The notes under the pieces were generated by a model that had not been told where the DNA came from, did no database searches, and saw nothing but the letters and a program-made list of their open reading frames with translations. Below are positions 10,517-19,415 of a stretch of DNA of 64,000 nucleotides, piece after piece. Made by a program: the position numbers and the translations under genes. The DNA is from Saccharospirillum sp. (GTDB lineage: Bacteria; Pseudomonadota; Gammaproteobacteria; Pseudomonadales; Natronospirillaceae), in assembly GCA_022565595.1 (NCBI GenBank), contig JAIUML010000002.1, positions 186,001-250,000 of the forward strand, written 5' to 3'. The first letter of the stretch is position 1. Each line of letters opens with the position of its first letter.

Positions 10517-11269
10517 GTGGATTTAGCAACAATTATCGGCTTGATCGGCGCTTTTGTCATGGTCACCATGGCGATGCTGATCAACGGCAGTGTCGAGATG
10601 TACTTCAATGTACCCTCTGTACTTATTGTGGTGGTCGGCTCCATTTTCATCGCCATGTCCAAGATGTCTCTGGAAAAATTCCTCGGCGTCGGCGGCGTGG
10701 TCGGCAAGGCGTTCTCGTTCAAACTGGTTTCACCAGAAGAGCTGATCGAAGAGGTGGTTGAGCTTGCTGATGCAGCCCGGAAAGGTGGCCTGCTGTCGCT
10801 TGAGGGTCGAGAGACCAGTAATGAATTTCTGAGCAAGGGTATCCAATTGCTGGTCGACGGACACGACCCTGAAGTGGTCAAGCAGTTGCTCAGTAAGGAC
10901 ATGAAGATGACAACCGAGCGACACAAGGACGGTAGCAGTTTTTTTGCCGCCATGGGTGAGGTCGCTCCTGCCATGGGCATGATCGGTACTCTGATCGGTC
11001 TGGTCGCCATGCTGGCCAATATGGACGATCCCAAGGCCATCGGTCCTGCCATGGCCGTTGCCTTGTTGACGACCCTTTACGGTTCTTTTATCGCTACCGC
11101 TATCGCTATTCCCATCAAGGACAAACTGAATCTGCGTGCCGGTGAAGAGGAGCGCATACAGAGAATGGTCATAGACGGCCTGCTCTCCATTCAGGCGGGT
11201 CAGAACCCGCGCATTATTGAATCCATGCTGAAAAGCTACTTGCCATCGTCCAAACGCGGCGCTGACTGA
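10517..11269 (+). CDS. pomA: Sodium-type flagellar motor stator protein PomA
   Basis: Forms with PomB the stator ring that couples ion flow to flagellar rotation in the inner membrane. 250 residues, the Vibrio PomA size and shorter than H+-type E. coli MotA. Four membrane helices; the conserved loop motif GEVAPAMGMIGTLIGLVAML is clear, and the cytoplasmic loop has charged residues for rotor contact. The start is GTG 10517 with GGAAGG 7 bases upstream; a TTG at 10511 would sit on the ribosome site. Followed after 20 bases by pomB. Placement beside xseB-ispA-dxs is the same as in Vibrio. Confidence 0.95.
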   Translation: MDLATIIGLIGAFVMVTMAMLINGSVEMYFNVPSVLIVVVGSIFIAMSKMSLEKFLGVGGVVGKAFSFKLVSPEELIEEVVELADAARKGGLLSLEGRETSNEFLSKGIQLLVDGHDPEVVKQLLSKDMKMTTERHKDGSSFFAAMGEVAPAMGMIGTLIGLVAMLANMDDPKAIGPAMAVALLTTLYGSFIATAIAIPIKDKLNLRAGEEERIQRMVIDGLLSIQAGQNPRIIESMLKSYLPSSKRGAD

Positions 11270-11289
11270 GCCGGGCTTCAGGGTTTGTT

Positions 11290-12258
11290 ATGAGTCAGGA
11301 ATTCGATGAAGACGATTGCCCAGAATGCGAACCCGGGTTACCGCCCTGGATTGCTACCTTTGCCGACCTCATGGCACTGCTTCTGGTCTTCTTTGTGCTG
11401 TTGTTGTCCTTTTCGGAAATGGACGCACAGCGCTTCAAGCGCCTGGCTGGCTCCATGCGCGATGCGTTTGGCATCCAGGCGGAAATTTTTGCCAACGAGA
11501 TCCCCAAAGGCACCAGCATTATCGCTCAGGAGTTCAGCCCGGGCCGCCCTGAACCGACCCCATTAAACGTTATTCGCCAGGATACCATAGACGCCATGAA
11601 AGACTCGCTCGACGTCATGTGCCAGGACATGATTACTCAACAGGAAGAGGCACAGGGTGAGTCTGGCCAATTGACGCGACAAATTACCGTGCCGGATCAG
11701 GCACTGCAGGAGCAGGTCCAGGCAGAGGCCGAGCGCATTGCCGAAGCCCTGGCCGATGTCATAGCGGATGGCCTGGTGGAGGTCGAAACCATCGATCAGA
11801 CCATCATCATCAGGGTTAAGGAGCAATCCTTCGGTGCTGGAACGGACTTTGTAGCCGATGACTACCTGCCAATACTCGATCGAGTACGGGAAGTGTTGTT
11901 GACGGTACCAGGCTCAATATCCGTAGAAGGCCATACCGACAACCTGCCCATCTCGACGCCGCGATTCCGCAACAACTGGCTATTGAGTTCGGCCCGAGCG
12001 CTCGCCGTTGCCGAGTACCTTTGGGCGTCACCAGAAATGGCAGAGGACCGCTTTACCATTGTCGGCCATGGCTCAACCCGCCCGCTGGCCAGCAACGACA
12101 CACCTGAAGGCCGCGCATCCAATCGCCGTGTTGAAATCAATGTGCTGCAGGACAACCCGGATTTCGAAGGTGATCGCGTTCCCAGAGACCAACAAGGGGA
12201 TGCTCTGGATGTCGGCCCCCCTTCGCTTTTTGGCCTTCAGCCTGAAGAAATCTTCTGA
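11290..12258 (+). CDS. pomB: Flagellar motor stator protein PomB
   Basis: 322 residues. A short cytoplasmic head with a CPEC motif is followed by one membrane helix carrying the ion-binding aspartate D26 in ATFADLMALLLVFFVLL. A long linker and plug region come next, then the C-terminal OmpA-type peptidoglycan-binding domain (VEGHTDNLPI, LSSARALAVAEYL, NRRVEI). It anchors the stator to the wall. The PomB-like start and FSEMD motif point to Na+ rather than H+ use, which is inference from family resemblance. Transcribed with pomA; convergent with pfkA 46 bases away. Confidence 0.95.
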   Translation: MSQEFDEDDCPECEPGLPPWIATFADLMALLLVFFVLLLSFSEMDAQRFKRLAGSMRDAFGIQAEIFANEIPKGTSIIAQEFSPGRPEPTPLNVIRQDTIDAMKDSLDVMCQDMITQQEEAQGESGQLTRQITVPDQALQEQVQAEAERIAEALADVIADGLVEVETIDQTIIIRVKEQSFGAGTDFVADDYLPILDRVREVLLTVPGSISVEGHTDNLPISTPRFRNNWLLSSARALAVAEYLWASPEMAEDRFTIVGHGSTRPLASNDTPEGRASNRRVEINVLQDNPDFEGDRVPRDQQGDALDVGPPSLFGLQPEEIF

Positions 12259-12303
12259 AGCCCGAGCGGCACAAAAGGTGTTAACGTCGGTAGCCTGAAC
12301 CAC

Positions 12304-13266
12304 TCAGGCCAACAACGAAGTCAAATCAAAGAGTTCCTGTTTGAAGGGCCTGGGCATGTTTTCTATGGCATCAATGATGTCGTGATGGACCAGCTTGTTG
12401 CTCTGAATACCGACGCAACGACCGGCGTAGCCATCCAACAGCAAATCCACGGCATAAGCACCCATCTGGCTGGCAAGCACCCGATCAAAGGCACAGGGCG
12501 CGCCGCCTCTCTGTATATGACCCAGGATGGTGGCGCGGGTTTCAAGGCCTGTGCGCGCCTCGATGCGCTTGGCCAGCGCATTGACGTCCGTCACGTGCTC
12601 GGTAATGGTGATTATGGAATGTTGCTTGCCTTTGCGGACATCCTCTTCGAGCTTGCTGATCAGTGCTTCTTCATCAAAACTTTTTTCCGGGACGATGGTG
12701 AACTCGGCTCCGCTGCCGACAGACGCCATGACCGTCAGATCGCCACAATAACGGCCCATGATTTCGACAACGGCGATGCGATTGTGGGAAGAACAGGTAT
12801 CGCGCAACTTATCAATGGCATCCAGCACAGTGTCCAGAGCGGAATGGAAACCGATGGTGTAATCCGTGCCGGCGACATCGTTGTCGATGGTGCCCGGTAA
12901 ACCGATACAGGGAAACCCGGCTTCGGACAGCTTCTTGGCACCCATGTAGGAGCCATCTCCACCGATGACAACCAGTGCTTCAATGCCATGCTCTCGCATA
13001 TTATTGATGCAATCCTGACGAATGGATTCTTCCCGAAACTCCGGGAAGCGAGCAGACCCTAGAAAGGTACCGCCGCGGTTGATCAGGTTGGAAACATGGT
13101 GGCGCTTCAACATTTCAATCCGATTCTGATAGAGCCCAAGAAAGCCACCGCGAATGCCATAGACATCCAGTTCTTTTTTTATACCACTGCGAACCACCGC
13201 TCGAACAGCGGCGTTCATACCAGGTGAATCGCCTCCACTGGTCAGCACCCCAATTTTCTTCAACAT
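12304..13266 (-). CDS. pfkA: ATP-dependent 6-phosphofructokinase
   Basis: Phosphorylates fructose 6-phosphate, the committed step of glycolysis. 320 residues from ATG 13266, exactly the E. coli PfkA length; a TTG two codons upstream is less likely given AAGGG before the ATG. Visible: [14 protein letters not shown] (ATP site), GGDGS and LPGTIDND with glycines rather than the Asp/Lys pair of pyrophosphate enzymes, so ATP use is expected. A HexR-like palindrome lies 68 bases upstream (13334-13348). The 3' end is convergent with pomB. Confidence 0.96.
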   Translation of the reverse strand: MLKKIGVLTSGGDSPGMNAAVRAVVRSGIKKELDVYGIRGGFLGLYQNRIEMLKRHHVSNLINRGGTFLGSARFPEFREESIRQDCINNMREHGIEALVVIGGDGSYMGAKKLSEAGFPCIGLPGTIDNDVAGTDYTIGFHSALDTVLDAIDKLRDTCSSHNRIAVVEIMGRYCGDLTVMASVGSGAEFTIVPEKSFDEEALISKLEEDVRKGKQHSIITITEHVTDVNALAKRIEARTGLETRATILGHIQRGGAPCAFDRVLASQMGAYAVDLLLDGYAGRCVGIQSNKLVHHDIIDAIENMPRPFKQELFDLTSLLA

Positions 13267-13333
13267 GTGCAACCCTTATCAATGACTGGTATACAAGAAT
13301 TGATGCTTACTCTGCCATTTTAGCAGCAAAAAA

Positions 13334-13348
13334 TGTAGCAAAATTACA
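13334..13348. promoter_or_regulatory. HexR-like operator upstream of pfkA
   Basis: TGTAGCAAAATTACA fits the published proteobacterial HexR pattern TGTARTWWWAYTACA at 14 of 15 positions. It sits in the 144-base gap between pfkA and the SDR gene. Similar boxes occur before pgi and gpmI in this window. Binding by a HexR protein is inference; hexR itself is not here. Confidence 0.6.
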
Positions 13349-13410
13349 GGATATTCCACCATTGATCGGACCTGCCCCCTTCAGAACCCAGTCAGGGCCA
13401 GAAAAAACCC

Positions 13411-14112
13411 TTACCACGGTAATAAACTTCCATCCCAGGCGATAAATTGACCCGTTTGTGCCGATGAAAGACCCTCCAGGATCGAACTTAGCGCCTGACC
13501 TGTCTGTTCGATACTGTGCAATTGACCTTTCGGCAGCCCCTGCTGAAAAGGAGCGGACAATCGAGAGTCCGTCGTGCCGGGGTGCAAAGCCACTACAGTC
13601 GCTGCAGGCAAGCGGTGCTTCCATTCCAATGCAACATTGGTGACCAGCATGTTCAAAGCAGCCTTGCTGGCTCGATAGCTATGCCAACCACCGAGACGAT
13701 TGTCGCTGATGGAACCAACTTTGGCAGAGATGACCGCCAGTTTGAGTTCGCTTTGGCGTTGCAACTTCCCTTGCAGCATGTCGGCCAGTTCGGCAAAGGC
13801 AGAGGCGTTAATCAACATCGACTCCAGAAACCAGTCCCGCTTGAACTGCCGTATCGACTTTTCAGGCTTTTGATTGTCGCGGTGCAACAGGCCAGTGGCG
13901 AGTACCAGAGTGTCCAACTGATTGACATCCAATGCCACACTCAGGCGCTCCGCCCAGTCAGGCTGGTGCAGGTCGCAAGGCAACCAGTGAATATCGGCGT
14001 CAGTCTCATCCTTTGGCTGGTTCTGATAATAGGTGCCGAACCGGGTTTGACCTGCCCAGGCACCAAGCAGCCCTCTGCCAATACCTCCGCTGCCGCCAAT
14101 AACAAGTTTCAT
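13411..14112 (-). CDS. Short-chain dehydrogenase/reductase
   Basis: 233 residues. Rossmann NAD(P)-binding motif GGSGGIG at the N-terminus, LVLATG in place of NNAG, and the catalytic Tyr-Lys in YRASKAALN. The substrate is unknown. Its ATG overlaps the stop of the upstream small gene (ATGA), so translation is probably coupled. C-factor-like SDRs of this compact type are common in marine gammaproteobacteria without a known reaction. Confidence 0.85.
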   Translation of the reverse strand: MKLVIGGSGGIGRGLLGAWAGQTRFGTYYQNQPKDETDADIHWLPCDLHQPDWAERLSVALDVNQLDTLVLATGLLHRDNQKPEKSIRQFKRDWFLESMLINASAFAELADMLQGKLQRQSELKLAVISAKVGSISDNRLGGWHSYRASKAALNMLVTNVALEWKHRLPAATVVALHPGTTDSRLSAPFQQGLPKGQLHSIEQTGQALSSILEGLSSAQTGQFIAWDGSLLPW

Positions 14113-14438
14113 GCTTTCTCCTGGTCGTTCATGCGAAGGATAATTGGCAGACGCAATTGGGTATCGCTCTGGTCACCCCTTTGCCCGATCATCTCACCAT
14201 AGGGGGACCGATGCACCAGCTCCGCCTTAAGCAAAGGCAATTGCCGCAGCAATGCCTTGACCTGAGTCAGGGCTGGCAGGCGCAGGGCCTCCCCCGCCTC
14301 GCCAACCAGCAACTGCCGACCTTCAGAAGTGATCAGATAGCAGTAATAGCCAATGCCCATCAGGCTCTCCACCTCTGCCCGTTCGAAAGGCTCTGCTGCC
14401 CGTCGCGCCAAACTGAGTGATATTGCCATTTCTTCCAC
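14109..14438 (-). CDS. Small conserved protein, DUF6482-like
   Basis: 109 residues (or 106 from ATG 14429). No enzyme motif. It contains YYCYLITSEGRQLLVGEAGEAL, then a helix and a C-terminal VHRSPYGEMIG segment, a pattern I associate with the DUF6482 family of small gamma-proteobacterial proteins. This is recalled resemblance, not a search result. It overlaps the SDR start by four bases and is probably in one operon with it. The first codon is GTG 14438 or ATG 14429; neither has a strong ribosome site. Confidence 0.6.
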   Translation of the reverse strand: MEEMAISLSLARRAAEPFERAEVESLMGIGYYCYLITSEGRQLLVGEAGEALRLPALTQVKALLRQLPLLKAELVHRSPYGEMIGQRGDQSDTQLRLPIILRMNDQEKA

Positions 14439-14700
14439 CGTTTACCGTTGATCATTTCCCGTCATTTACGGCCGATACGGACATTTGGGCCAACCAGCCG
14501 CCCGTCTGTCCGAAAACAGAGGTAGAACGACTGGTTCAAGAAATGCCATGAAAAGTGCATCTGTCTGGGCTAGACTGAACGTTGGTCGTTTTTTGACATC
14601 TGCTCACCGAATCCACTCAATGGCATTCTACTTTCAGCAGATACAACACCAACCTTGCACGTACATTAGGTCCAAAAAACAATAAGTCAGGAGGAAAGGA

Positions 14701-16170
14701 GTGCTTACTCAACAACGCGGATGGGTCTCTGTCACCCTGGCAGTTCTGCTGGTCATTGTCATAGCGGTAGCGGCCTATTTTTATCAGTCGCTGAATGCAT
14801 CGCTGGCACGCTCCGAACAGGCTGCAGGTGCTGCAGAAGTCGAAATAGATCGTCTCGAAGGTCAGCTCTCGAGCTTGCGCAACGAACGCGATCAACTCAA
14901 CGAACGGCTGAATAGCCTTGAAGCCGAACGGCAGCAACTGGCTCGTGAAGCCGACGACATTCGGCAACGGCTGAGCCTTCAGGACAGCAGCCGAGATGAA
15001 CTCGAGGAACAGGTCACAGCCTTTCAGGTTCAAGTCGCAAGTCTGGAAGCCGAATTGGCAGGCTTGCGCGATGAAGCCGCCATACAGCAGACTGCCCTTG
15101 ATGAAGCCAATGACCGTTTGAACGAGGCATTGGCGGAACGGGATCGACTCCAGCAAAGACTGGCGATCTCGGAAGAGACTATCGAAGATCTCGAAGCCGA
15201 TCTGGTCCGGCAGGATCAGGCGTTAGCCCAGAGCCGACAAAGAGCATCTGACCTGGAAACCGAACTGGCGGCCCAGCGACAGCTTGTTGTTGAGGTTGAG
15301 CAGGAACGTGATCAGTTGCAGTCTGGACTGGCCGAGTCGCGCGCGTTAATCAGTCAACGCCAGGCAGCCATGTCCGCTCTGTTGCGGGATTACAACCGGC
15401 TGCAAGCTCAGTTGGCGGAGTCGGAACAGGCCCGCCAGTCCAATGCGGATCAGCTTGGAGAGCTGGAGGTTGCATTGAACTCAACCCGGGCGGACCTGAA
15501 TCGTGCACAAAACGAGCTCGCTCGTCGCGATGCTAACCTCAGCGCCATCGAGCAGGAACGTGAATCTGTCGAAGATCAATATCGTCAGGCACGTGAGCAG
15601 TTGGCATTGCAGCAAGCTCGCAACGAGGACTACAGCCAGACCATCAGCCTGCTGGAACAGCGACTGGATCGTGAAAATCAGGCCATGGATGAATTGCAAA
15701 GCCGTCTACAATCGCTAAGCAATGAGCGCGAGACTCTGGTATCGAGGCTCGAGGATGGCACCACCGTCATCAAATTGCCTGAAAGCATCGTGTTCGCTTC
15801 CGGCTCTGCCATCGTTGGTGATTCTGGCCGGGCAACCCTGCAATTTCTGGCCGATGCTCTGGTCAGTTTTCCGGAGCACCTGATCAGCATCCAGGGGCAC
15901 AGTGACAGCCGCCCGATCTCACCCAGCTTGCAGGCGAAGTATCCTTCCAATTGGGAGCTTTCTTCGGCTCGAGCTTCCTCTGCGGTTCAGGTACTGATTG
16001 ATTCAGGTATAGAGGCCAATCGATTGCAGGCTGTCGGTTATGCCGACACAAGACCTGTAATGGAAGAAGTAGACGCCGACAGCCGTCGGGCCAATAGACG
16101 CATAGAGGTTCTGCTGTACCCGGACCAGTTTACCATGAGGGTCTTGTCGGAATCCGAATTGGATGAGTAA
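14701..16170 (+). CDS. Membrane-anchored coiled-coil protein with C-terminal OmpA/MotB-like domain
   Basis: 489 residues from GTG 14701, with a strong GGAGG site 6 bases upstream. One N-terminal membrane helix (about residues 7-28). Then about 320 residues of unbroken Glu/Gln/Leu/Arg-rich coiled coil, and an OmpA-family peptidoglycan-binding domain (IQGHSDSRPIS, SSARASSAVQVLIDSGI, NRRIEVLLYP). It probably spans the periplasm from the inner membrane to the wall. It is unlike PomB because it lacks the channel aspartate in its helix. Function unknown; an envelope spacer or motor-accessory role is possible. Monocistronic; convergent with hisF. Confidence 0.82.
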   Translation: MLTQQRGWVSVTLAVLLVIVIAVAAYFYQSLNASLARSEQAAGAAEVEIDRLEGQLSSLRNERDQLNERLNSLEAERQQLAREADDIRQRLSLQDSSRDELEEQVTAFQVQVASLEAELAGLRDEAAIQQTALDEANDRLNEALAERDRLQQRLAISEETIEDLEADLVRQDQALAQSRQRASDLETELAAQRQLVVEVEQERDQLQSGLAESRALISQRQAAMSALLRDYNRLQAQLAESEQARQSNADQLGELEVALNSTRADLNRAQNELARRDANLSAIEQERESVEDQYRQAREQLALQQARNEDYSQTISLLEQRLDRENQAMDELQSRLQSLSNERETLVSRLEDGTTVIKLPESIVFASGSAIVGDSGRATLQFLADALVSFPEHLISIQGHSDSRPISPSLQAKYPSNWELSSARASSAVQVLIDSGIEANRLQAVGYADTRPVMEEVDADSRRANRRIEVLLYPDQFTMRVLSESELDE

Positions 16171-16189
16171 GACGAGTCAATAGATAAAG

Positions 16190-16208
16190 GCGGCTCGATC
16201 AGAGCCGC
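16190..16208. terminator. Hairpin between the OmpA-coil gene and hisF
   Basis: GCGGCTC-GATCA-GAGCCGC, a perfect 7-bp stem with 5-base loop overlapping the hisF stop. Read on the minus strand it is followed by CTTTAT, a weak U tract, so it could end the his transcript and also serve the convergent gene. Confidence 0.5.
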
Positions 16209-16957
16209 ACTTCTATGTCCCGGTCACGCATGACCTGCTTGGCCTCGGCGATGCTGTATTCCCCGAAGTGAAATATGCTGGCGGCCAGAACGGCGTCAGC
16301 ATGCCCTTCCAGAACACCTTCGGCCAGATGCTCCAGGTTTCCGACACCGCCACTGGCAATGACCGGTATATCGACCGCATTGGCCACTGCGCGCGTCAAG
16401 GCCAGATCGAAACCGGTTTTCACACCATCGCGATCCATACTGGTGAGGAGGATCTCACCGGCACCCAGGTCGGCCATTTTTTGGGCCCATTCGACGGCGT
16501 TGATGCCGGTCGGTTTACGGCCGCCGTGCGTGAATATCTCCCAATGGTCATCCACTCTCTTGGCATCGATGGCCACGACAATGCACTGAGCACCAAAACG
16601 CTCGGACGCCGCCCGGACAAAGTCCGGGTCATAAATGGCGGCACTGTTGATGGACACTTTGTCCGCGCCGGCGTTCAGCATGGTGCGGATATCGTCAAGG
16701 GTGCGAATGCCACCACCGACGGTCAAGGGAATAAAGACTTCGCCCGCTATGGCACGCACCGTATCGACCATGGTGTCGCGCCCTTCGTGAGTGGCGGTGA
16801 TATCGAGCATGGTGATCTCGTCGGCACCCTGCTCGTTATAGCGTCGAGCCACTTCAACCGGGTCGCCCGCATCGCGGATGTTGACAAAGTTCACGCCCTT
16901 GACGACGCGGCCTTTGTCGACATCGAGGCAGGGTATGATTCGTTTGGCCAGGGCCAT
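16199..16957 (-). CDS. hisF: Imidazole glycerol phosphate synthase, cyclase subunit
   Basis: 252-residue (beta/alpha)8 barrel that uses ammonia from HisH to close the imidazole ring, giving IGP and AICAR. Catalytic Asp in [14 protein letters not shown] near the N-terminus and second Asp in VVAIDAKRV; phosphate-binding loops GGGIRTLDD and [10 protein letters not shown] are present. Twelve bases downstream of hisA. Order hisB-hisH-hisA-hisF as in many proteobacteria; hisI, hisG and the rest are elsewhere. Confidence 0.97.
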   Translation of the reverse strand: MALAKRIIPCLDVDKGRVVKGVNFVNIRDAGDPVEVARRYNEQGADEITMLDITATHEGRDTMVDTVRAIAGEVFIPLTVGGGIRTLDDIRTMLNAGADKVSINSAAIYDPDFVRAASERFGAQCIVVAIDAKRVDDHWEIFTHGGRKPTGINAVEWAQKMADLGAGEILLTSMDRDGVKTGFDLALTRAVANAVDIPVIASGGVGNLEHLAEGVLEGHADAVLAASIFHFGEYSIAEAKQVMRDRDIEVRL

Positions 16958-16969
16958 GGACGCTTCTCC

Positions 16970-17710
16970 TCAGTTGGATGCGTACTGATCGCAATAGGAC
17001 TGGGCTTCGGCCAGATCAAGACTGCCTTCGTAAATCGCCCGACCGGTAATGGCGCCAAGCAGCCCCTGGTTTGCCAGCGGGCATAAACGTTCGACGTCTT
17101 TCATGTCTGTTACGCCACCACTGGCAATGACCGGAATGCCACCGGCTTCAGCGACAGCCACGGTAGCCTCCAGGTTTACCCCTTGCATCATGCCGTCTCG
17201 GCTGATGTCGGTGTAGACGATGGCACTGACGCCAGCGTCGGCAAACTGGCGTGCCAGATCTGTAGCCTGAACGGTACTGACATCCGCCCAGCCCTCGGTC
17301 GCCACCAGACCTTCTTTGGCATCGATACCGACGATGATATGGCCGGGAAAGGCAGCACAGGCTTCTCGCACCAGCTCTGGCTGTTTGACCGCTGCAGTGC
17401 CGATGATGCACCAGCTAACACCCGCCTTGAGGTAGGTCTCTATGGTGTCGAGCGAGCGAATGCCACCACCGATCTGTATCGGCAGATCGGGGTATTTTCT
17501 GGAAATGGCGGTAACCACTTCGGCGTGAATGGGCGTGCCTTCAAAGGCGCCGTTCAGGTCGACCAGATGCAGCCGCCGACAACCGGCTTCGACCCAACGA
17601 CTGGCCATGGCGACAGGGTCGGCACCGAAGACGGTGGCGTCTTCCATACGACCTTGCAACAAACGAACGCATTGACCGTCTTTCAGATCAATGGCGGGTA
17701 TCATCAACAT
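16970..17710 (-). CDS. hisA: ProFAR isomerase
   Basis: 246-residue (beta/alpha)8 barrel carrying out the Amadori isomerisation of ProFAR to PRFAR in histidine synthesis. [20 protein letters not shown] contains the catalytic Asp (AIDLKDG), and VYTDISRDG the second; phosphate loops GGGIRSLDT and ASGGVTD. ATG 17710 has AGGAG upstream and gives the standard start; longer in-frame extensions run into hisH. Second-last gene of the hisB-H-A-F run. Confidence 0.97.
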   Translation of the reverse strand: MLMIPAIDLKDGQCVRLLQGRMEDATVFGADPVAMASRWVEAGCRRLHLVDLNGAFEGTPIHAEVVTAISRKYPDLPIQIGGGIRSLDTIETYLKAGVSWCIIGTAAVKQPELVREACAAFPGHIIVGIDAKEGLVATEGWADVSTVQATDLARQFADAGVSAIVYTDISRDGMMQGVNLEATVAVAEAGGIPVIASGGVTDMKDVERLCPLANQGLLGAITGRAIYEGSLDLAEAQSYCDQYASN

Positions 17711-17736
17711 AGACTTCTCCTGGGCAGCGGACGAGT

Positions 17737-18387
17737 TCAGACTCGGCCATCCCATTGCACAAAATTTTTCAACAGGGTCAGCCCGGCAGTGTGACTTTTT
17801 TCCGGGTGAAACTGAGTGGCAAAGACATTGTCTCGGGCGGCCATGGCGGCGAAAGTGACATCGTACTCACAGGCACCAACGGTGTAGTCCGCATGGTCTT
17901 CTACATAGTAGCTGTGCACAAAGTAGAAGCGGTCTCCCGACTGCAATTGATGCAACAGAGGGTGTTCTGACCGATAGTAGACGTTGTTCCAGCCCATATG
18001 GGGGACTTTCAGCGGCAAACCATGAGCATCGACTGAGCCGGAACGGAAACGGCACACTTCGCCATCGAAGTGGCCGAGGCAATCGACGCCTCCGTTTTCA
18101 TGACTGCGACTCATCAGCGCTTGCATACCAACGCAGATACCCAGAAAGGGTTTGCCGCTGGCAATGGCATCGGCCACAACCTGATCAACGCCCTGGCGGC
18201 GTATTTCTGCCATGCAATCGCGAATGGCGCCGACACCGGGCAGCAGAATGTGGTCGGCTTCCGCTATGCGGGCCTTGTCGGACGTGACTTCGATACGGCT
18301 ATTGGGCGCCACGTGCTCCAGCGCCTTGGCAACGGAGTGAAGGTTGCCCATGCCGTAGTCTATAACCGTCAATAAAGGGCGGCTCAC
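17737..18387 (-). CDS. hisH: Imidazole glycerol phosphate synthase, glutamine amidotransferase subunit
   Basis: 216 residues. Class I glutaminase that delivers ammonia to HisF. Nucleophile Cys in [10 protein letters not shown], His-Glu pair in [12 protein letters not shown] 18387 preceded by CAGGAG is the start ([17 protein letters not shown]); the frame is open further upstream but that part runs into dispersed repeats. It is separated from hisB by 183 bases of repeat sequence, unusual inside a his operon. Confidence 0.96.
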   Translation of the reverse strand: MSRPLLTVIDYGMGNLHSVAKALEHVAPNSRIEVTSDKARIAEADHILLPGVGAIRDCMAEIRRQGVDQVVADAIASGKPFLGICVGMQALMSRSHENGGVDCLGHFDGEVCRFRSGSVDAHGLPLKVPHMGWNNVYYRSEHPLLHQLQSGDRFYFVHSYYVEDHADYTVGACEYDVTFAAMAARDNVFATQFHPEKSHTAGLTLLKNFVQWDGRV

Positions 18388-18423
18388 TGAGGACTCCTGT
18401 CTTTGAAAATCTGATTGTCTTGC

Positions 18424-18564
18424 TGGAGTGTCGACTTGCGATCGACGCTTTGGGCGCATGCCCGTTTATACCTGAGTCGGCTAACGCCGACTACGTCGAT
18501 GATGATATCGACGCTCCAGATGCTCTCCTGGAGAGTCGATTTGCAACCGACATTGCAGGTGCAA
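18424..18564. repeat. Three copies of dispersed hairpin repeat family R1 between hisB and hisH
   Basis: Unit: TGGAG-N-GTCGA, variable centre, TCGAC (about 24 bases, imperfect palindrome), followed by a short second hairpin. Copy 1 is 18424-18447, with second hairpin GGGC-GCAT-GCCC at 18452-18463. Copy 2 is inverted at 18493-18518, with AGTCGGC-TAAC-GCCGACT at 18475-18492. Copy 3 is 18529-18551, with TTGCA-GG-TGCAA at 18553-18564. Stems differ in sequence but keep pairing. Copy 2 is identical over 26 bases to the reverse complement of 25380-25405. Confidence 0.8.
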
Positions 18565-18570
18565 ACCCGC

Positions 18571-19161
18571 TCAGAGTACACCCTTGGTTGAGGGGGTGAT
18601 TCCAGCCATACGGACATCTTCGGTCAATGCCATTCGCAGAGCACGGCCAAAGGCCTTGAACACGGTTTCGACCTGATGGTGGGAGTTTTTCCCTTTCAGG
18701 TTGTCTATGTGCAAGGTCACCAGTGCGTGGTTTACAAAGCCCTGGAAAAATTCGTAGAACAGATCCACATCAAAACCGCCCACACTGGAGCGAGTATAGG
18801 GTACATCGTATTCAAGGCCGGGCCGGCCAGAGAAATCGATGACCACTCGCGACAAGGCTTCATCCAGGGGCACATAGCTGTGTCCGTAGCGAGTAATGCC
18901 TTTCTTGTCGCCCACCGCCTTGGCTACGGCCTGACCGAGCGTTATGCCCAGGTCTTCGGCGCTGTGGTGATCATCGATATGGTTGTCACCCTTGCAGACG
19001 ATATCGAGGTCGATCAGGCCATGACGGGCAATCTGATCCAGCATGTGCTCCAGAAACGGCATTCCGGTATCAAACTGGGCCTGTCCTGTGCCGTCCAGGT
19101 TCAGACTGACACGAATTTGGGTTTCTGTGGTGTTGCGCTCTACCGTCGCTTGGCGACTCAT
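18571..19161 (-). CDS. hisB: Imidazoleglycerol-phosphate dehydratase
   Basis: 196 residues. Dehydrates IGP to imidazole acetol phosphate (Mn enzyme). Metal-binding histidine motifs are visible: [27 protein letters not shown] and [19 protein letters not shown]. This is the stand-alone dehydratase, not the E. coli type fused to histidinol phosphatase. First gene of the hisB-H-A-F run; a TATAAT-like -10 on the minus strand lies in the upstream gap around 19242-19247. Confidence 0.97.
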   Translation of the reverse strand: MSRQATVERNTTETQIRVSLNLDGTGQAQFDTGMPFLEHMLDQIARHGLIDLDIVCKGDNHIDDHHSAEDLGITLGQAVAKAVGDKKGITRYGHSYVPLDEALSRVVIDFSGRPGLEYDVPYTRSSVGGFDVDLFYEFFQGFVNHALVTLHIDNLKGKNSHHQVETVFKAFGRALRMALTEDVRMAGITPSTKGVL

Positions 19162-19286
19162 ATCCGACTCTCTCGTGATGAATTGCGGGGTCTATAGTGC
19201 GCAGTACTGGTACAGGCTCGATAACAGCCGGTTGCGCCGGGGCATTATATCGGTATGCTGCCGCCCAAACCAGCCGGAGTCTGCCC

Positions 19287-19415
19287 ATGCCTGTGATTGT
19301 TGAACTGCTGCTGCAACCCACCGACCAGGATCGGAAAGATCTGGACCTGCTGCAGCGGGAGCACCCTGCGCTCTCAAGAGTGATGCAAGACTGGCAAACC
19401 TCAAGTATCCAGTAA
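19287..19415 (+). CDS. Possible 42-residue peptide or N-terminal remnant of a PanZ/PanM-like acetyltransferase
   Basis: ATG 19287 with GGAG seven bases upstream, stop at 19415. The product begins MPVIVELLLQPTDQDRKDLD, which resembles the start of PanZ/PanM-type GNAT proteins (DQDRxDL motif) as I recall it. It then ends where the opposite-strand GGDEF gene begins, overlapping it by 15 bases. It could be a truncated gene, a small real gene, or chance. No downstream GNAT core is visible in any frame. Confidence 0.3.
   Translation: MPVIVELLLQPTDQDRKDLDLLQREHPALSRVMQDWQTSSIQ

Noticed and set aside
12293-12309. Terminator between pomB and pfkA
   Set aside because: GCCTGA-ACCAC-TCAGGC stem is only 6 bp with no U tract on either strand.
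18424-18564. CRISPR array or integron attC sites
   Set aside because: Copies are inverted relative to each other, have unequal spacing and no unique spacers, no cas genes; no integrase or attC R/L boxes are seen.
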